Shown: piece by piece, positions 23,303 through 30,892 of the stretch
Layout: each line of letters begins with the position of its first letter
Position numbering within the stretch: the first letter of the stretch is position 1
NCBI RefSeq assembly: GCF_030246865.1
Contig: NZ_CP126738.1
Location: 1,178,001 to 1,242,000 of the forward strand
Direction: 5' to 3'
DNA: 64,000 nt
DNA from: Microbacterium sp. zg-B96
Lineage (GTDB): Bacteria; Actinomycetota; Actinomycetes; Actinomycetales; Microbacteriaceae
The notes under the pieces: generated by a model
What the model saw: only the letters and a program-made list of their open reading frames with translations
Database searches by the model: none
Told to the model about the DNA's origin: nothing
Made by a program: the position numbers and the translations under genes

Positions 23303-24231
23303 CCCGCTCCTCCCGCGGCACCATCGGCGGCTTCACGGCGGATGAGGTCGGCGAAATGGCGCGCCATCCGCTCTCGGTCGGGCCGCTGCCCGGTGATGAT
23401 CTCGAGGCTGGCATACGCCTGACCGACAGCCATCCGTCCCCCGTCCAGCACGGCGTGCCCCCGCTGCGCCGCCTGACGCAGCAACTCCGTCTGCAGCGGA
23501 CGGTACACGACATCGGAGACCCAGGCACTAGGCCGGAGACGGTCCAGGTCGATGGGGACGCCGGGCATGTGGCGCATCCCCATCGGCGTGGCGTGCACGA
23601 CACCCGTGGCCAGCGCGATCGCCTCGCCGAGCACCTCCGGTGCGACAGTCGCGATCACCTGCGACGGGAAGTGTGCGCGCATGCGCTCCGCCAACTCCTC
23701 GGCGCGGGCCGCATCGACATCCGACAGCGCGAGGCGGGCGGTCCCGCAGGACAGGAGGGCGTACGCGGTCGCCGCGCCCGCTCCGCCGCACCCCACCTGC
23801 ACGACACGTTCGAAGGACGCGCCGGGCAGACCCGCCGCGAGCGCGTCGCGGTATCCCATCCAATCGGTGTTGTAGCCGACGAGACGCCCGTCCCGGAACA
23901 CCACAAGGTTGACGGCACCGAGCCGTTCGGCATCCGGATCCAACTCGTCGACGACCCCGAGCACCCGCTGTTTGCAGGGGTGCGTGATGTTCATCGCCGC
24001 GTAGCCGAGACCGCGCGCTTCGGCGAGGAGCTCGCCGACATCGTCGGCGCTCTTGCCGAGTTCAAGCAGATCGAGGATGCGGTACTCGTAGTCCAGCCCC
24101 AGTGCGGCTGCCTCCGCTTCGTGCATCGGCGGAGTGAGTGACGCCGTGATGCCTTCGCCGATCAGCCCGACCAGGTACTCGGCCCGCGGTGCGTGCGCGC
24201 GGGGCCTGATGGGTGAGGTGGGTTCGGTCAT
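23299..24231 (-). CDS. Quinate/shikimate dehydrogenase (AroE superfamily)
   Basis: 310 aa. Substrate pocket GITASLTPPMHEAE (Ser-x-Thr-Pro form typical of catabolic quinate/shikimate dehydrogenases), catalytic Lys in NITHPCKQ, and YNTDWMGY. The nucleotide loop is VGCGGAG, and the acidic SDVD after the next strand favours NAD+ over NADP+, as expected for a catabolic enzyme. It would oxidise shikimate to 3-dehydroshikimate and/or quinate to 3-dehydroquinate. Overlaps both neighbours by 4 nt; the next step enzyme (quiC-like) is in the same operon. Confidence 0.88.
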   Translation of the reverse strand: MTEPTSPIRPRAHAPRAEYLVGLIGEGITASLTPPMHEAEAAALGLDYEYRILDLLELGKSADDVGELLAEARGLGYAAMNITHPCKQRVLGVVDELDPDAERLGAVNLVVFRDGRLVGYNTDWMGYRDALAAGLPGASFERVVQVGCGGAGAATAYALLSCGTARLALSDVDAARAEELAERMRAHFPSQVIATVAPEVLGEAIALATGVVHATPMGMRHMPGVPIDLDRLRPSAWVSDVVYRPLQTELLRQAAQRGHAVLDGGRMAVGQAYASLEIITGQRPDRERMARHFADLIRREAADGAAGGAG

Positions 24232-24530
24232 GAGATGTCGGGAAGCTCGAAGTCGACGGTGGCGAGGGACACCTTGACGGGGGCGGACACTCGGAGCACC
24301 TCGGCATGCGCCGGATGCCGGTTATAGGCGGCGAGCCCTTCGAGGTCGTCGAAGTCCGCGACCAGCGCGAGGTCGTGCGAGAACTCGCCACCGAGGACAT
24401 CCGAGCCCACGGTCAGGGCCCGAAGCTCCGGAATCTGGGCCGGCAGCGCCCGCAGCAGGGACATCCAGTCTTCCCGCTGCTGCGCGGTGAAGGTGGGAAC
24501 GAATCGGAAGACGGCGACGTGGCGGATCAC
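24228..24530 (-). CDS. Dabb (stress-responsive A/B barrel) domain protein
   Basis: 100 aa from GTG 24530. MIRHVAVFRFVPTFTAQQRE and LVADFDDLEGLAAYNRHPAH are the two halves of the Dabb ferredoxin-like barrel. Members are small dimeric proteins, some of them cyclases or decarboxylases acting on aromatic/polyketide compounds, most of unknown function. Four-nt overlaps with the quiC-like gene and the dehydrogenase imply a role in the same pathway. Confidence 0.85.
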   Translation of the reverse strand: MIRHVAVFRFVPTFTAQQREDWMSLLRALPAQIPELRALTVGSDVLGGEFSHDLALVADFDDLEGLAAYNRHPAHAEVLRVSAPVKVSLATVDFELPDIS

Positions 24531-26371
24531 GCCGGCACCCCCTCCGGCGCGTCACGGCGCTGTTGATACTGGGCGGCCAGTCGCACCGGGGCGTTGAGCG
24601 CGCCGTAGCCGGCGTAGTCGTCTCGCCGTTCGACGACTTCGAGGAACACCGTCCCGATCGGATGGGTGTAGAAGTGCAGGAACTCGCCGGATTCGTCGCG
24701 GTCGTACATCACGTTCAGCTCCTGCAGGTCGGCGAGCAGCTCAGGGGCGATGTCGAACCGCGCCTGGATGTCGTCGTAGTAGTTGGTCGGGATGTCCAGT
24801 GGCCGGAAGCCGCGGTCGCGTGCCGCGCGCGCCAGCGCGAGCACATCGGATGCCGCGAACGCGATGTGCTGCGGCAGGATGGCGTCGGCGTCCGCGGCCG
24901 ACGGCACCAGGTTCAGCGCGACGCGCAGCACGCCGTCGGCACTGGCCAGAACCTGGCTGCGCACCAGCCCCACGGGGGCGGCGACTTCCATTGACGGCTG
25001 CGTATGCAGGTCGAGCACGGAGTGCAGGAACAGCACGCCCGCGTCGAAGTGCTGCCATGGCTGCGCGAGGTTGATGTGGTCGACGCATTCGATGTGGGCG
25101 GCATCGCCGCCGGCGGGCGGACCGAACTCGCGCACCCAGCCGGGTTCGCCGGCGCTCTCGGCGCCGAAGAAGACCTCCGAGCCATCCGGGGCGCGCACAC
25201 CCACCAGGGTCTCGTCGTCCGGGTCCTCCACGCGATACACCCGCGGTGCCAGCAGGTCGGTGGCCCGTCGCAGCGCCGCTTCGGGGTCCCGCACCGACAG
25301 CCCCATGCCGGCGACCGTCGGCTGATGCCGGTCGGTCTCGGGGCGTCCCAGCACCATGCGCGCGGCGCCCTGCGACCACAGCTCGACGCTCTTGGTGCGG
25401 TGCCGGCCGTGCGCTCGGAAGCCCAGCTGGGTCAGCAGGTCCCGCATCTGATCGATCGCGTCGGTGCGCAGCTCCACGTAGTTCACGTCGGAGGGCGGCG
25501 CGACGGCGGGCAGCGCCGCCGTGGACATGCGGGCGGCCCGGCCTCCCGATCCGCCGAGCCAGATGGCCGTCTCGTGCTCGAGCCAGCGCAGCGAGCGTCG
25601 GGCGTCGATCGCGGTGTCGCGGGGATCGGACTGGCGGAACGTGTCGTTGAAGATCTCCAGCGAGACCGGGCCGTCGTATCCGGTGCGAACCAGGTGGCCC
25701 ATGAACGCGCCGAGGGCGAAGCCGCCCTCGCCGGGGAACAACCGGTGATGACGACTCCACGACAGCACGTCCATCGACAGCAGCGGGGCATCGGCCATCT
25801 GCACGAAGAAGATCTTCTCGGCCGGGATCGTCTCGATCGCCTCGGGGTTGTGACCCTTCGACAGGATGTGGAAGCTGTCCAGGCACACCCCGATGCGCGG
25901 GTGGTCGGCCAGGCGTACGATGCGCGCGGCGACTTCGTAGCTGTCCACGAATCTCCCCCACGCGAGCGCCTCGTAGGCCACGCGGACCCCGTACCGTTCG
26001 GCCAGATCTCCGAGCTGGCGCAGCTGGGCGGCGGCCAGCTGCTCATCCCCGCTGCGTGCCGTCGCGACGTTGCTGCACAGCAGCATCGTGTCGATCCCCA
26101 GCCGGTTCATGAGTGTGAACTTTGCCTCGGCGCGCCGCAGATTCTGTTCCAGCAGGTCGGGGCCGACGCCTTCGAAGTCGCGGAACGGCTGGTAAAGGTC
26201 CAGAGTGAGCCCGAGCTCCTGCGCTCGTGCCCGGATCGCTTCGGGGGAGTGCGGGGAGGCGACCAGGTCCGGCTCGAAGATCTCCACGCCGTCGAAGCCC
26301 GCCTCCTTCGCGGCGACGAATTTCTCATCGAGCGTGCCGCTGAGGCAGACCGTGGCGATCGACGTGCGCAT
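24527..26371 (-). CDS. quiC: 3-dehydroshikimate dehydratase, QuiC-type fusion with an HPPD-like domain
   Basis: 614 aa from ATG 26371; the open frame extends further upstream but only through the divergent promoter region. The N-terminal half (1-about 280) is a xylose-isomerase-like TIM barrel (FDGVEIFEPDL, MLLCSNVAT, GVCLDSFHILSKG, FVQMADAPLL). The C-terminal half (from about 310) is a 4-hydroxyphenylpyruvate-dioxygenase-like VOC repeat, with CVDHINLAQPWQ and a terminal metal-ligand-style GTVFLEVVERRDDYAGYG. This two-domain arrangement is that of bacterial QuiC enzymes, which dehydrate 3-dehydroshikimate to protocatechuate using the barrel. First gene of a coupled four-gene operon. Confidence 0.9.
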   Translation of the reverse strand: MRTSIATVCLSGTLDEKFVAAKEAGFDGVEIFEPDLVASPHSPEAIRARAQELGLTLDLYQPFRDFEGVGPDLLEQNLRRAEAKFTLMNRLGIDTMLLCSNVATARSGDEQLAAAQLRQLGDLAERYGVRVAYEALAWGRFVDSYEVAARIVRLADHPRIGVCLDSFHILSKGHNPEAIETIPAEKIFFVQMADAPLLSMDVLSWSRHHRLFPGEGGFALGAFMGHLVRTGYDGPVSLEIFNDTFRQSDPRDTAIDARRSLRWLEHETAIWLGGSGGRAARMSTAALPAVAPPSDVNYVELRTDAIDQMRDLLTQLGFRAHGRHRTKSVELWSQGAARMVLGRPETDRHQPTVAGMGLSVRDPEAALRRATDLLAPRVYRVEDPDDETLVGVRAPDGSEVFFGAESAGEPGWVREFGPPAGGDAAHIECVDHINLAQPWQHFDAGVLFLHSVLDLHTQPSMEVAAPVGLVRSQVLASADGVLRVALNLVPSAADADAILPQHIAFAASDVLALARAARDRGFRPLDIPTNYYDDIQARFDIAPELLADLQELNVMYDRDESGEFLHFYTHPIGTVFLEVVERRDDYAGYGALNAPVRLAAQYQQRRDAPEGVPA

Positions 26372-26448
26372 GACACCTCCCGCGGCTACCGACGCTGGCA
26401 TCCGCTTTACTCTCAGATCAGCATTGCAGGAAAACGGACTAACTAGTA

Positions 26449-26458
26449 CGTTCGAACG
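26449..26458. promoter_or_regulatory. Palindrome in the quiC/iclR divergent region
   Basis: CGTTCGAACG is a perfect 10-bp palindrome, 78 nt before quiC and 49 nt before the first IclR gene. GTTCGxxC-type half sites occur in operators of PcaU/PobR-like IclR proteins, so this is a candidate operator; it is short enough to be chance. Confidence 0.4.
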
Positions 26459-26506
26459 CACCGGGGCAGTCGATGATGATTCAACCCCGCAAGAAGGGGA
26501 ACCTCG

Positions 26507-27265
26507 ATGGCGAGTCTCGCCGAATGGAACACACCGGCCGCGGCACCGGGCGGTTCTACCTCTGTCCTCGGTCGCATCATCTCGATCCTCGATGCCGTCA
26601 AGGAGTCGGGGGGATCGATTTCGATCACCGAGATCGCGGCGCACACGGCCATGCCCAAATCCACGGCATCGCGGCTCGTGGCTGAGCTGACCCGACAGCG
26701 CTACCTGCAGCGCACCGAGGACGGCGTGACCTTGGGGCTGCGCCTGTTCGAACTGGGAGCACGCGCGAACTTCCCCCGCCGGTTGATCGCGGCCGCGGCC
26801 CCGATCATCCAGGACCTGTGTGACGTCACCGGTGAGCGCGTCGGGCTGTGGGTGCACCAGGGGACCGACATGATCTCGCTCGCGGCGGTCGCAGGGAGGC
26901 TCCCGATGCTCCCTGCCCGCGCCGGCATGAGATCGCCCGCCCTGACAACGGCCAGCGGCAAGGCCTACCTCGCGTTCTGCGCGGACCAGGGCGTGGTCGA
27001 TCGGGTGAGTGCGCCGCTCGTCGACGATGCGGCTGATCAGTTCCGCAGTGAGCTGCGTGAAGTGCGCTCGGCGGTGGTGGCGGTGGACCGGGGCGTCGCC
27101 TATCCGGGCATCCTCGCCGTGGCGAGCCCCGTGCTGGCCGGCGATCGCACCGTGCTCGGTGCGATCTCCATCGCCGGCCCCAGCGGGGGAATGGACCCGG
27201 ACCGAGCCGCCCCGCTGGTGCGCGCTGCCGGCATCGCGTTGAGCCGTCGGCTCACGGCGGCGTAG
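26507..27265 (+). CDS. IclR-family transcriptional regulator 1
   Basis: 252 aa, RBS AAGAAGGGGA. The winged HTH (about 18-75) reads VLGRIISILDAVKESGG, ISITEIAAHTAMPKSTASRL and ends YLQRTEDGVTLGLRLFELG. The C-terminal GAF-like effector domain contains MRSPALTTASGKAYLAF and DRGVAYPGILAVASPV. IclR proteins commonly control protocatechuate, quinate and shikimate genes. Divergent from quiC. Codons 3-9 contain a copy of the motif found at both TRAP promoters. Confidence 0.92.
   Translation: MASLAEWNTPAAAPGGSTSVLGRIISILDAVKESGGSISITEIAAHTAMPKSTASRLVAELTRQRYLQRTEDGVTLGLRLFELGARANFPRRLIAAAAPIIQDLCDVTGERVGLWVHQGTDMISLAAVAGRLPMLPARAGMRSPALTTASGKAYLAFCADQGVVDRVSAPLVDDAADQFRSELREVRSAVVAVDRGVAYPGILAVASPVLAGDRTVLGAISIAGPSGGMDPDRAAPLVRAAGIALSRRLTAA
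26513..26531. promoter_or_regulatory. IclR-like operator motif, copy C (inside the iclR1 start)
   Basis: AGTCTCGCCGAATGGAACA differs from the TRAP-promoter copies at only a few positions. It lies about 150 nt upstream of quiC, a distance similar to copies A and B from their genes, and inside codons 3-9 of iclR1, so it could serve autoregulation. It lacks the conserved CGCAAAGC flank of A and B. Confidence 0.5.
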
Positions 27266-27271
27266 GCAGCC

Positions 27272-28039
27272 GTGCGCACAGCGGATTGGACGGATTCGGT
27301 CAGCGTGCTGGACCGCTTGACGGCAGTGTTCGAGGCGTTCACCGAAGACGACGAGGGGCTCGGGATCTCGGAGCTCGCGCGCCGCGCCAACCTGCCGAAG
27401 TCGACGGTGTCGCGGATCTCGGCCGAGCTCGTCGCGCAGCGGCTGCTGGATCGCGAGGGAGACAAGCTCTATCTGGGTGTCCGGCTGTTCGAACTCGGCC
27501 AGACCGTGGTTGAACCCCGCCGGTTGCGCCGAGCGGCGCTACCGGTGATGACCGACTTGCGCAACATGACGGGGTACACCGTCAATCTCGCCGTCCTCGA
27601 CGTCACCGATGTCGTCTGCATCGCTACCGTCCTCGGAGTCCCGGCGACGCCTCCAGTTCTGCGGGTCGGTGGGCGGCTACCGGCGCACGCGACCGCGTTG
27701 GGCAAGGCGATTCTCGCCTTCTCGCCGCCCGAGGCCGTGCACGCCCTCGCAAGCGACGGCGTGCTGGGCAGGCGGACACCTCAGACGGTGGGGGACCTGG
27801 ATGCACTGGTGCAAGAGCTGGGAGAGGCCAGGCGGCTGGGGACTGCGGTCGAGCGCGAGCAGTGCGTGGTCGGGCGCGCGTGTGTGGCCAGTCCGATCAT
27901 GGGTCGTGCGGGAGTCCCGCTGGCGGCGATCTCGGTCGCCGGTTCGGTCGACGACGTCGAACCCGAGCGGGTCGCTGCCGCCGTTCACGCGGCGGCGATG
28001 ACGTTGACCCGTCGCGTCGGGGCGCACCGCAACCCCTGA
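27272..28039 (+). CDS. IclR-family transcriptional regulator 2
   Basis: 255 aa from GTG 27272, 6 nt after the first IclR gene. HTH region: SVLDRLTAVFEAF, LGISELARRANLPKSTVSRI; effector domain: LPAHATALGKAILAF and EREQCVVGRACVASPI. It is clearly paralogous to its neighbour but well diverged (no long identical blocks), so an old duplication or acquisition. Same operon as regulator 1; the two may form heterodimers or separately control the quiC and TRAP operons. Confidence 0.92.
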   Translation: MRTADWTDSVSVLDRLTAVFEAFTEDDEGLGISELARRANLPKSTVSRISAELVAQRLLDREGDKLYLGVRLFELGQTVVEPRRLRRAALPVMTDLRNMTGYTVNLAVLDVTDVVCIATVLGVPATPPVLRVGGRLPAHATALGKAILAFSPPEAVHALASDGVLGRRTPQTVGDLDALVQELGEARRLGTAVEREQCVVGRACVASPIMGRAGVPLAAISVAGSVDDVEPERVAAAVHAAAMTLTRRVGAHRNP

Positions 28040-28057
28040 ACAGTCCCCGGAAAGAGG

Positions 28058-28093
28058 AGAGGGGGTGGGTGCGAAGTCGCACCCACCCCCTCT
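28058..28093. terminator. Bidirectional terminator between iclR2 and dctP
   Basis: Perfect 16-bp stem AGAGGGGGTGGGTGCG (28058-28073) with its complement at 28078-28093 and a 4-nt loop, centred in the 69-nt gap between two convergent genes. Confidence 0.85.
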
Positions 28094-28108
28094 GGTTCGA
28101 ACCGACGG

Positions 28109-29164
28109 TCAGCCGGCCATCTCGCGAATGGCCTGGTACGCCTCGAGGTTCTCGCCCGAGAAGTAGCCGCCGAAGAACTCCTCCGCCTGGCTGATGAAGG
28201 CATCCATGTCGATGTCCTCCTTCTCGATCACGGTGAACGCGTCGTTCGCGCGGTACTCGTCGAGAATCTCCTCCGTTGCCTCGTCGACGCACGTGGCGTT
28301 CTCGGGGCGGATCTCGTGGATGGTCTCGTCCAGCAGGGTGGCCTGTTCTTCGCTCAGCTTGTCGTAGGTCATGTCGCTGACGAGGATCCAGTGGATGCCG
28401 ATGTTGTGGTCGTTGAGGACCGCGACGTTGAGCACCTCGTCGTAGCTGGAGGACCGGGTGGCCACGATCGGGTTCTCCTGGCCGACGGCGATTCCCTGCT
28501 GCAACGCGGTGTAGACCTCTTCCACTGCGACCGAGACCGGGTTCGTCACGCCCAGCGCCTCGGCGTTCGCGAGGAAGGCCGGCGAGTTCGGGAACCGGAT
28601 CGGCACGCCCGCGAGGTCATCGGGGCTGCGGACTTCGACGTCCTTGGTGGTGAAGGTGCGGTTGCCGAAGTACCAGCCGTCGACGATGCTCACGCCGGTG
28701 GCCTCCTGGAAGCCGGCGAACAGACCCTCCGACCCGTTGTCGATCCAGTCGAACGCGTGGTCGACATCGTCGAACGCGTAGGCGGCATCGACGACGCCGA
28801 TGGGCTCATACGTCGAGCTGAGCGCCGAGGCGCCCTGCAGGTCGATGTCGATGTCGCCGGCCTGGACGAGCGGGAACCGGTCCGCGTCGGGGCCGAGCTG
28901 GCTGGCGGGGTAGAGCTCCACGGTGAAGCCGATATCGGCATCCTCGAGGCGCTCCTTGAGCAGTTCGACACCGCAGTAGTAGTTCGGCGTCTGTTCGTTC
29001 TGGCTGGTGGCGACGGTGATGGTGACATCTTCGTTCGCCGAGGCCGCTTCGGTCTCCGTTTCTTCGGGTGTGCCCCCACCGGCGCAGCCGGTGGCGACGA
29101 GGGCTGCTGCTGCGAGCACCGACGCGGCAGCCATGCCCCGGCGTGTCGAGCGGACTGTGCTCAT
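28109..29164 (-). CDS. dctP: TRAP transporter solute-binding lipoprotein, DctP family
   Basis: 351 aa from ATG 29164. Signal peptide with lipobox VATGC at about residue 30, so lipid-anchored, as usual for Gram-positive TRAP binding proteins. DctP landmarks: FPLVQAGDIDIDLQGASALS, GVPIRFPNSPAFLANAEALG with the substrate-carboxylate Arg, and QQGIAVGQENPIV. It binds an organic acid (quinate or shikimate are the inferred ligands). Divergent from a Gfo/Idh gene and separated from the membrane subunits by 1.7 kb and two genes, but with a matching promoter. Confidence 0.92.
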   Translation of the reverse strand: MSTVRSTRRGMAAASVLAAAALVATGCAGGGTPEETETEAASANEDVTITVATSQNEQTPNYYCGVELLKERLEDADIGFTVELYPASQLGPDADRFPLVQAGDIDIDLQGASALSSTYEPIGVVDAAYAFDDVDHAFDWIDNGSEGLFAGFQEATGVSIVDGWYFGNRTFTTKDVEVRSPDDLAGVPIRFPNSPAFLANAEALGVTNPVSVAVEEVYTALQQGIAVGQENPIVATRSSSYDEVLNVAVLNDHNIGIHWILVSDMTYDKLSEEQATLLDETIHEIRPENATCVDEATEEILDEYRANDAFTVIEKEDIDMDAFISQAEEFFGGYFSGENLEAYQAIREMAG

Positions 29165-29249
29165 GTGACTCTCCTCTTGTGTACGCACGTCTTCGTGGTT
29201 GAGGTGACCTGTTTTCGGTTGCCGAGACGGCAGCATCGGGTCGTGGCCG

Positions 29250-29301
29250 ACTCTGGCCGACTCCCTGCAGTTCGCAAAGCGATGTCCCGTCGAATGGAAC
29301 A
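29250..29301 (-). promoter_or_regulatory. dctP promoter with IclR-like operator, copy A
   Basis: Minus-strand -35 TTGCGA (29277-29272), 16-bp spacer, -10 CAGAGT (29255-29250). Immediately upstream is the imperfect palindrome TGTCCCGTCGAATGGAACA (29283-29301). The block CGCAAAGC, two bases, TGTCYCGYCGAATGGRAC is shared with the dctQ promoter at 32871-32899. The site centre is about -49 relative to the expected start, an activator position. Confidence 0.65.
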
Positions 29302-29372
29302 TCGCCGACAGCGGCCCGATCGTCGCATACGCTGACCGCGACCGGTGGCTGTGCCGAGACGGGGGAGTGCCC

Positions 29373-30458
29373 ATGAACAAGCTTGAGACCGCGCCCGTCC
29401 GCGTCGGAGTCATCGGCGTCGGGTTCATGGGCCGGCAGCATGTCGATTTCATTCGAGCGAATCCGGATGCCGAGCTGGCGGCGGTCGCCGATCCCGTCGC
29501 GGCGTCGGACGCGTTCGCGTGTCCGACGTACCCCGAGGCCGGCGCGATGCTGGAATCGGCCGACCTCGACGCCGTGATCATCGCCAACCCCAACGCGCTC
29601 CACGTCGACACCGCGATCGAGTGCCTCACCGCCGGCGTGGCAGTGCTGCTGGAGAAGCCGGTCGCTGTCGATTACGCGGAGGCACTGCGGCTGGTCGACG
29701 CGGTCGACCGGCTGCACGGGCGTCTGCTGGTCGGGCACCACCGGCGCCACCATCCGGCGGTCGCGCGTGCCCGCGCCGCGATCGGCGCAGGGGAGATCGG
29801 TCCCCTCGTCGCCGTGAGCGGGCTATGGTCCGCGCGCAAGGAGGACGCCTACTTCACCGACACCCCGTGGCACCGCCAACGCGGCGCCGGGGTGATGCTC
29901 ATCAATCTCGTGCACGACCTCGATCTGCTGCGTCACCTGTGCGGCGAGGTCACCGAGGTCCACGCGATGGTGAGTTCGCACACCCGCAACCTCGACGTCG
30001 AAGACACCGCGTCGGTGAACCTGCGGTTCGACAACGGCGCCGTCGGCAGCTTCCTCGCGTCCGATGCGGGTGTCTCACCGTGGGGCTGGGATCAGTCCAC
30101 CGAGGACACCCTGGAGTTCCCGTTCCTGCCGGACGGCTCTGCGTACCAGTTCGTCGGCACGCGGGGTGCGCTGTCGGTGCCGAACCTCGCGAAGTACTCA
30201 TACGACCCGTCGGTGTCCGCCGACTGGCATTCGCCGCTGTCGCGCTCGTACCTGCAGGTGCCGCCGGCCGGGTCTTTCCGCCGTCAGCTCGCGCACTTCG
30301 TCGAGGTCGTGCGGGGGAACGCGGCCCCTCTCGTTTCGGCGGCGGATGCCGCTGGCACGCTGGCGCTCGTCGAGGCGGCGGCGCTGTCGGCACAGCGGGG
30401 CGAGACGGTGGACGTCGCGCGCTTCCGCGTCAGCCGGTCAGGCGATCTGCCGCTCTGA
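29373..30458 (+). CDS. Gfo/Idh/MocA-family oxidoreductase
   Basis: 361 aa from ATG 29373 (GGGGGAG five nt upstream; GTG 29367 is an alternative). N-terminal Rossmann motif VGVIGVGFMGRQH, the EKPVA motif (LLEKPVAVDY) with the catalytic Lys, and the C-terminal sheet domain with NLRFDNGAVGSFLASDAG. Such enzymes oxidise polyols such as inositol or sugars with NAD(P)+; here it might oxidise quinate or a related cyclitol. Divergent from dctP. Its last 29 nt overlap the 3' end of the aroQ-like gene on the other strand. Confidence 0.9.
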   Translation: MNKLETAPVRVGVIGVGFMGRQHVDFIRANPDAELAAVADPVAASDAFACPTYPEAGAMLESADLDAVIIANPNALHVDTAIECLTAGVAVLLEKPVAVDYAEALRLVDAVDRLHGRLLVGHHRRHHPAVARARAAIGAGEIGPLVAVSGLWSARKEDAYFTDTPWHRQRGAGVMLINLVHDLDLLRHLCGEVTEVHAMVSSHTRNLDVEDTASVNLRFDNGAVGSFLASDAGVSPWGWDQSTEDTLEFPFLPDGSAYQFVGTRGALSVPNLAKYSYDPSVSADWHSPLSRSYLQVPPAGSFRRQLAHFVEVVRGNAAPLVSAADAAGTLALVEAAALSAQRGETVDVARFRVSRSGDLPL

Positions 30459-30864
30459 TCGCCAGCTCGTACCCGAACACCCCTGCGCCGGCGATCACTG
30501 TGGTCGCGACGGTCGATACCAGCGAGTTCTGGTGCGCGGTGTCCCGGGCGTGGATGTTCGTGATGTGGATCTCCACGATCGGGGTGCGGAGCATCCGCAG
30601 GGCGTCGAGCACCGGGATCGACCGGAAGCTCAACCCTGCAGGGTTGATCACCACCGTGGCCCGCTCGTGGTAGGCATCCTGCAGCCAGTCGACCATCTGG
30701 TACTCGGCGTTGGTCTGCGCGAAGAAGAGGTCGAATCCCAGCTCGTCCGCGAGGCGGGTGCAGTCGTTGCGCACGTCGTCGAGGGTCGCGCTCCCGTACA
30801 GCTCGGGTTCGCGCTGGCCGAGCATGTTGAGGTTCGGGCCGTTCAGGACGAAGAGTTTCCTCAT
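30430..30864 (-). CDS. aroQ: Type II 3-dehydroquinate dehydratase-like protein
   Basis: 144 aa, normal for type II DHQases. Landmarks LNGPNLNMLGQREPELYG (with the lid Arg and catalytic Tyr), NPAG and the catalytic His in VEIHITN are present. Two substrate-binding segments deviate: the usual THTS becomes SFRS and the usual RExFRxHS becomes RDTAHQNS. It therefore may be a catabolic or divergent paralogue with altered substrate. It is the last gene of the TRAP membrane operon (28 nt after dctM), which fits use of imported quinate via dehydroquinate. Confidence 0.85.
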   Translation of the reverse strand: MRKLFVLNGPNLNMLGQREPELYGSATLDDVRNDCTRLADELGFDLFFAQTNAEYQMVDWLQDAYHERATVVINPAGLSFRSIPVLDALRMLRTPIVEIHITNIHARDTAHQNSLVSTVATTVIAGAGVFGYELAIRAADRLTG

Positions 30865-30892
30865 CGACGAGTCCTTTCAGGGAGACGGCGGG

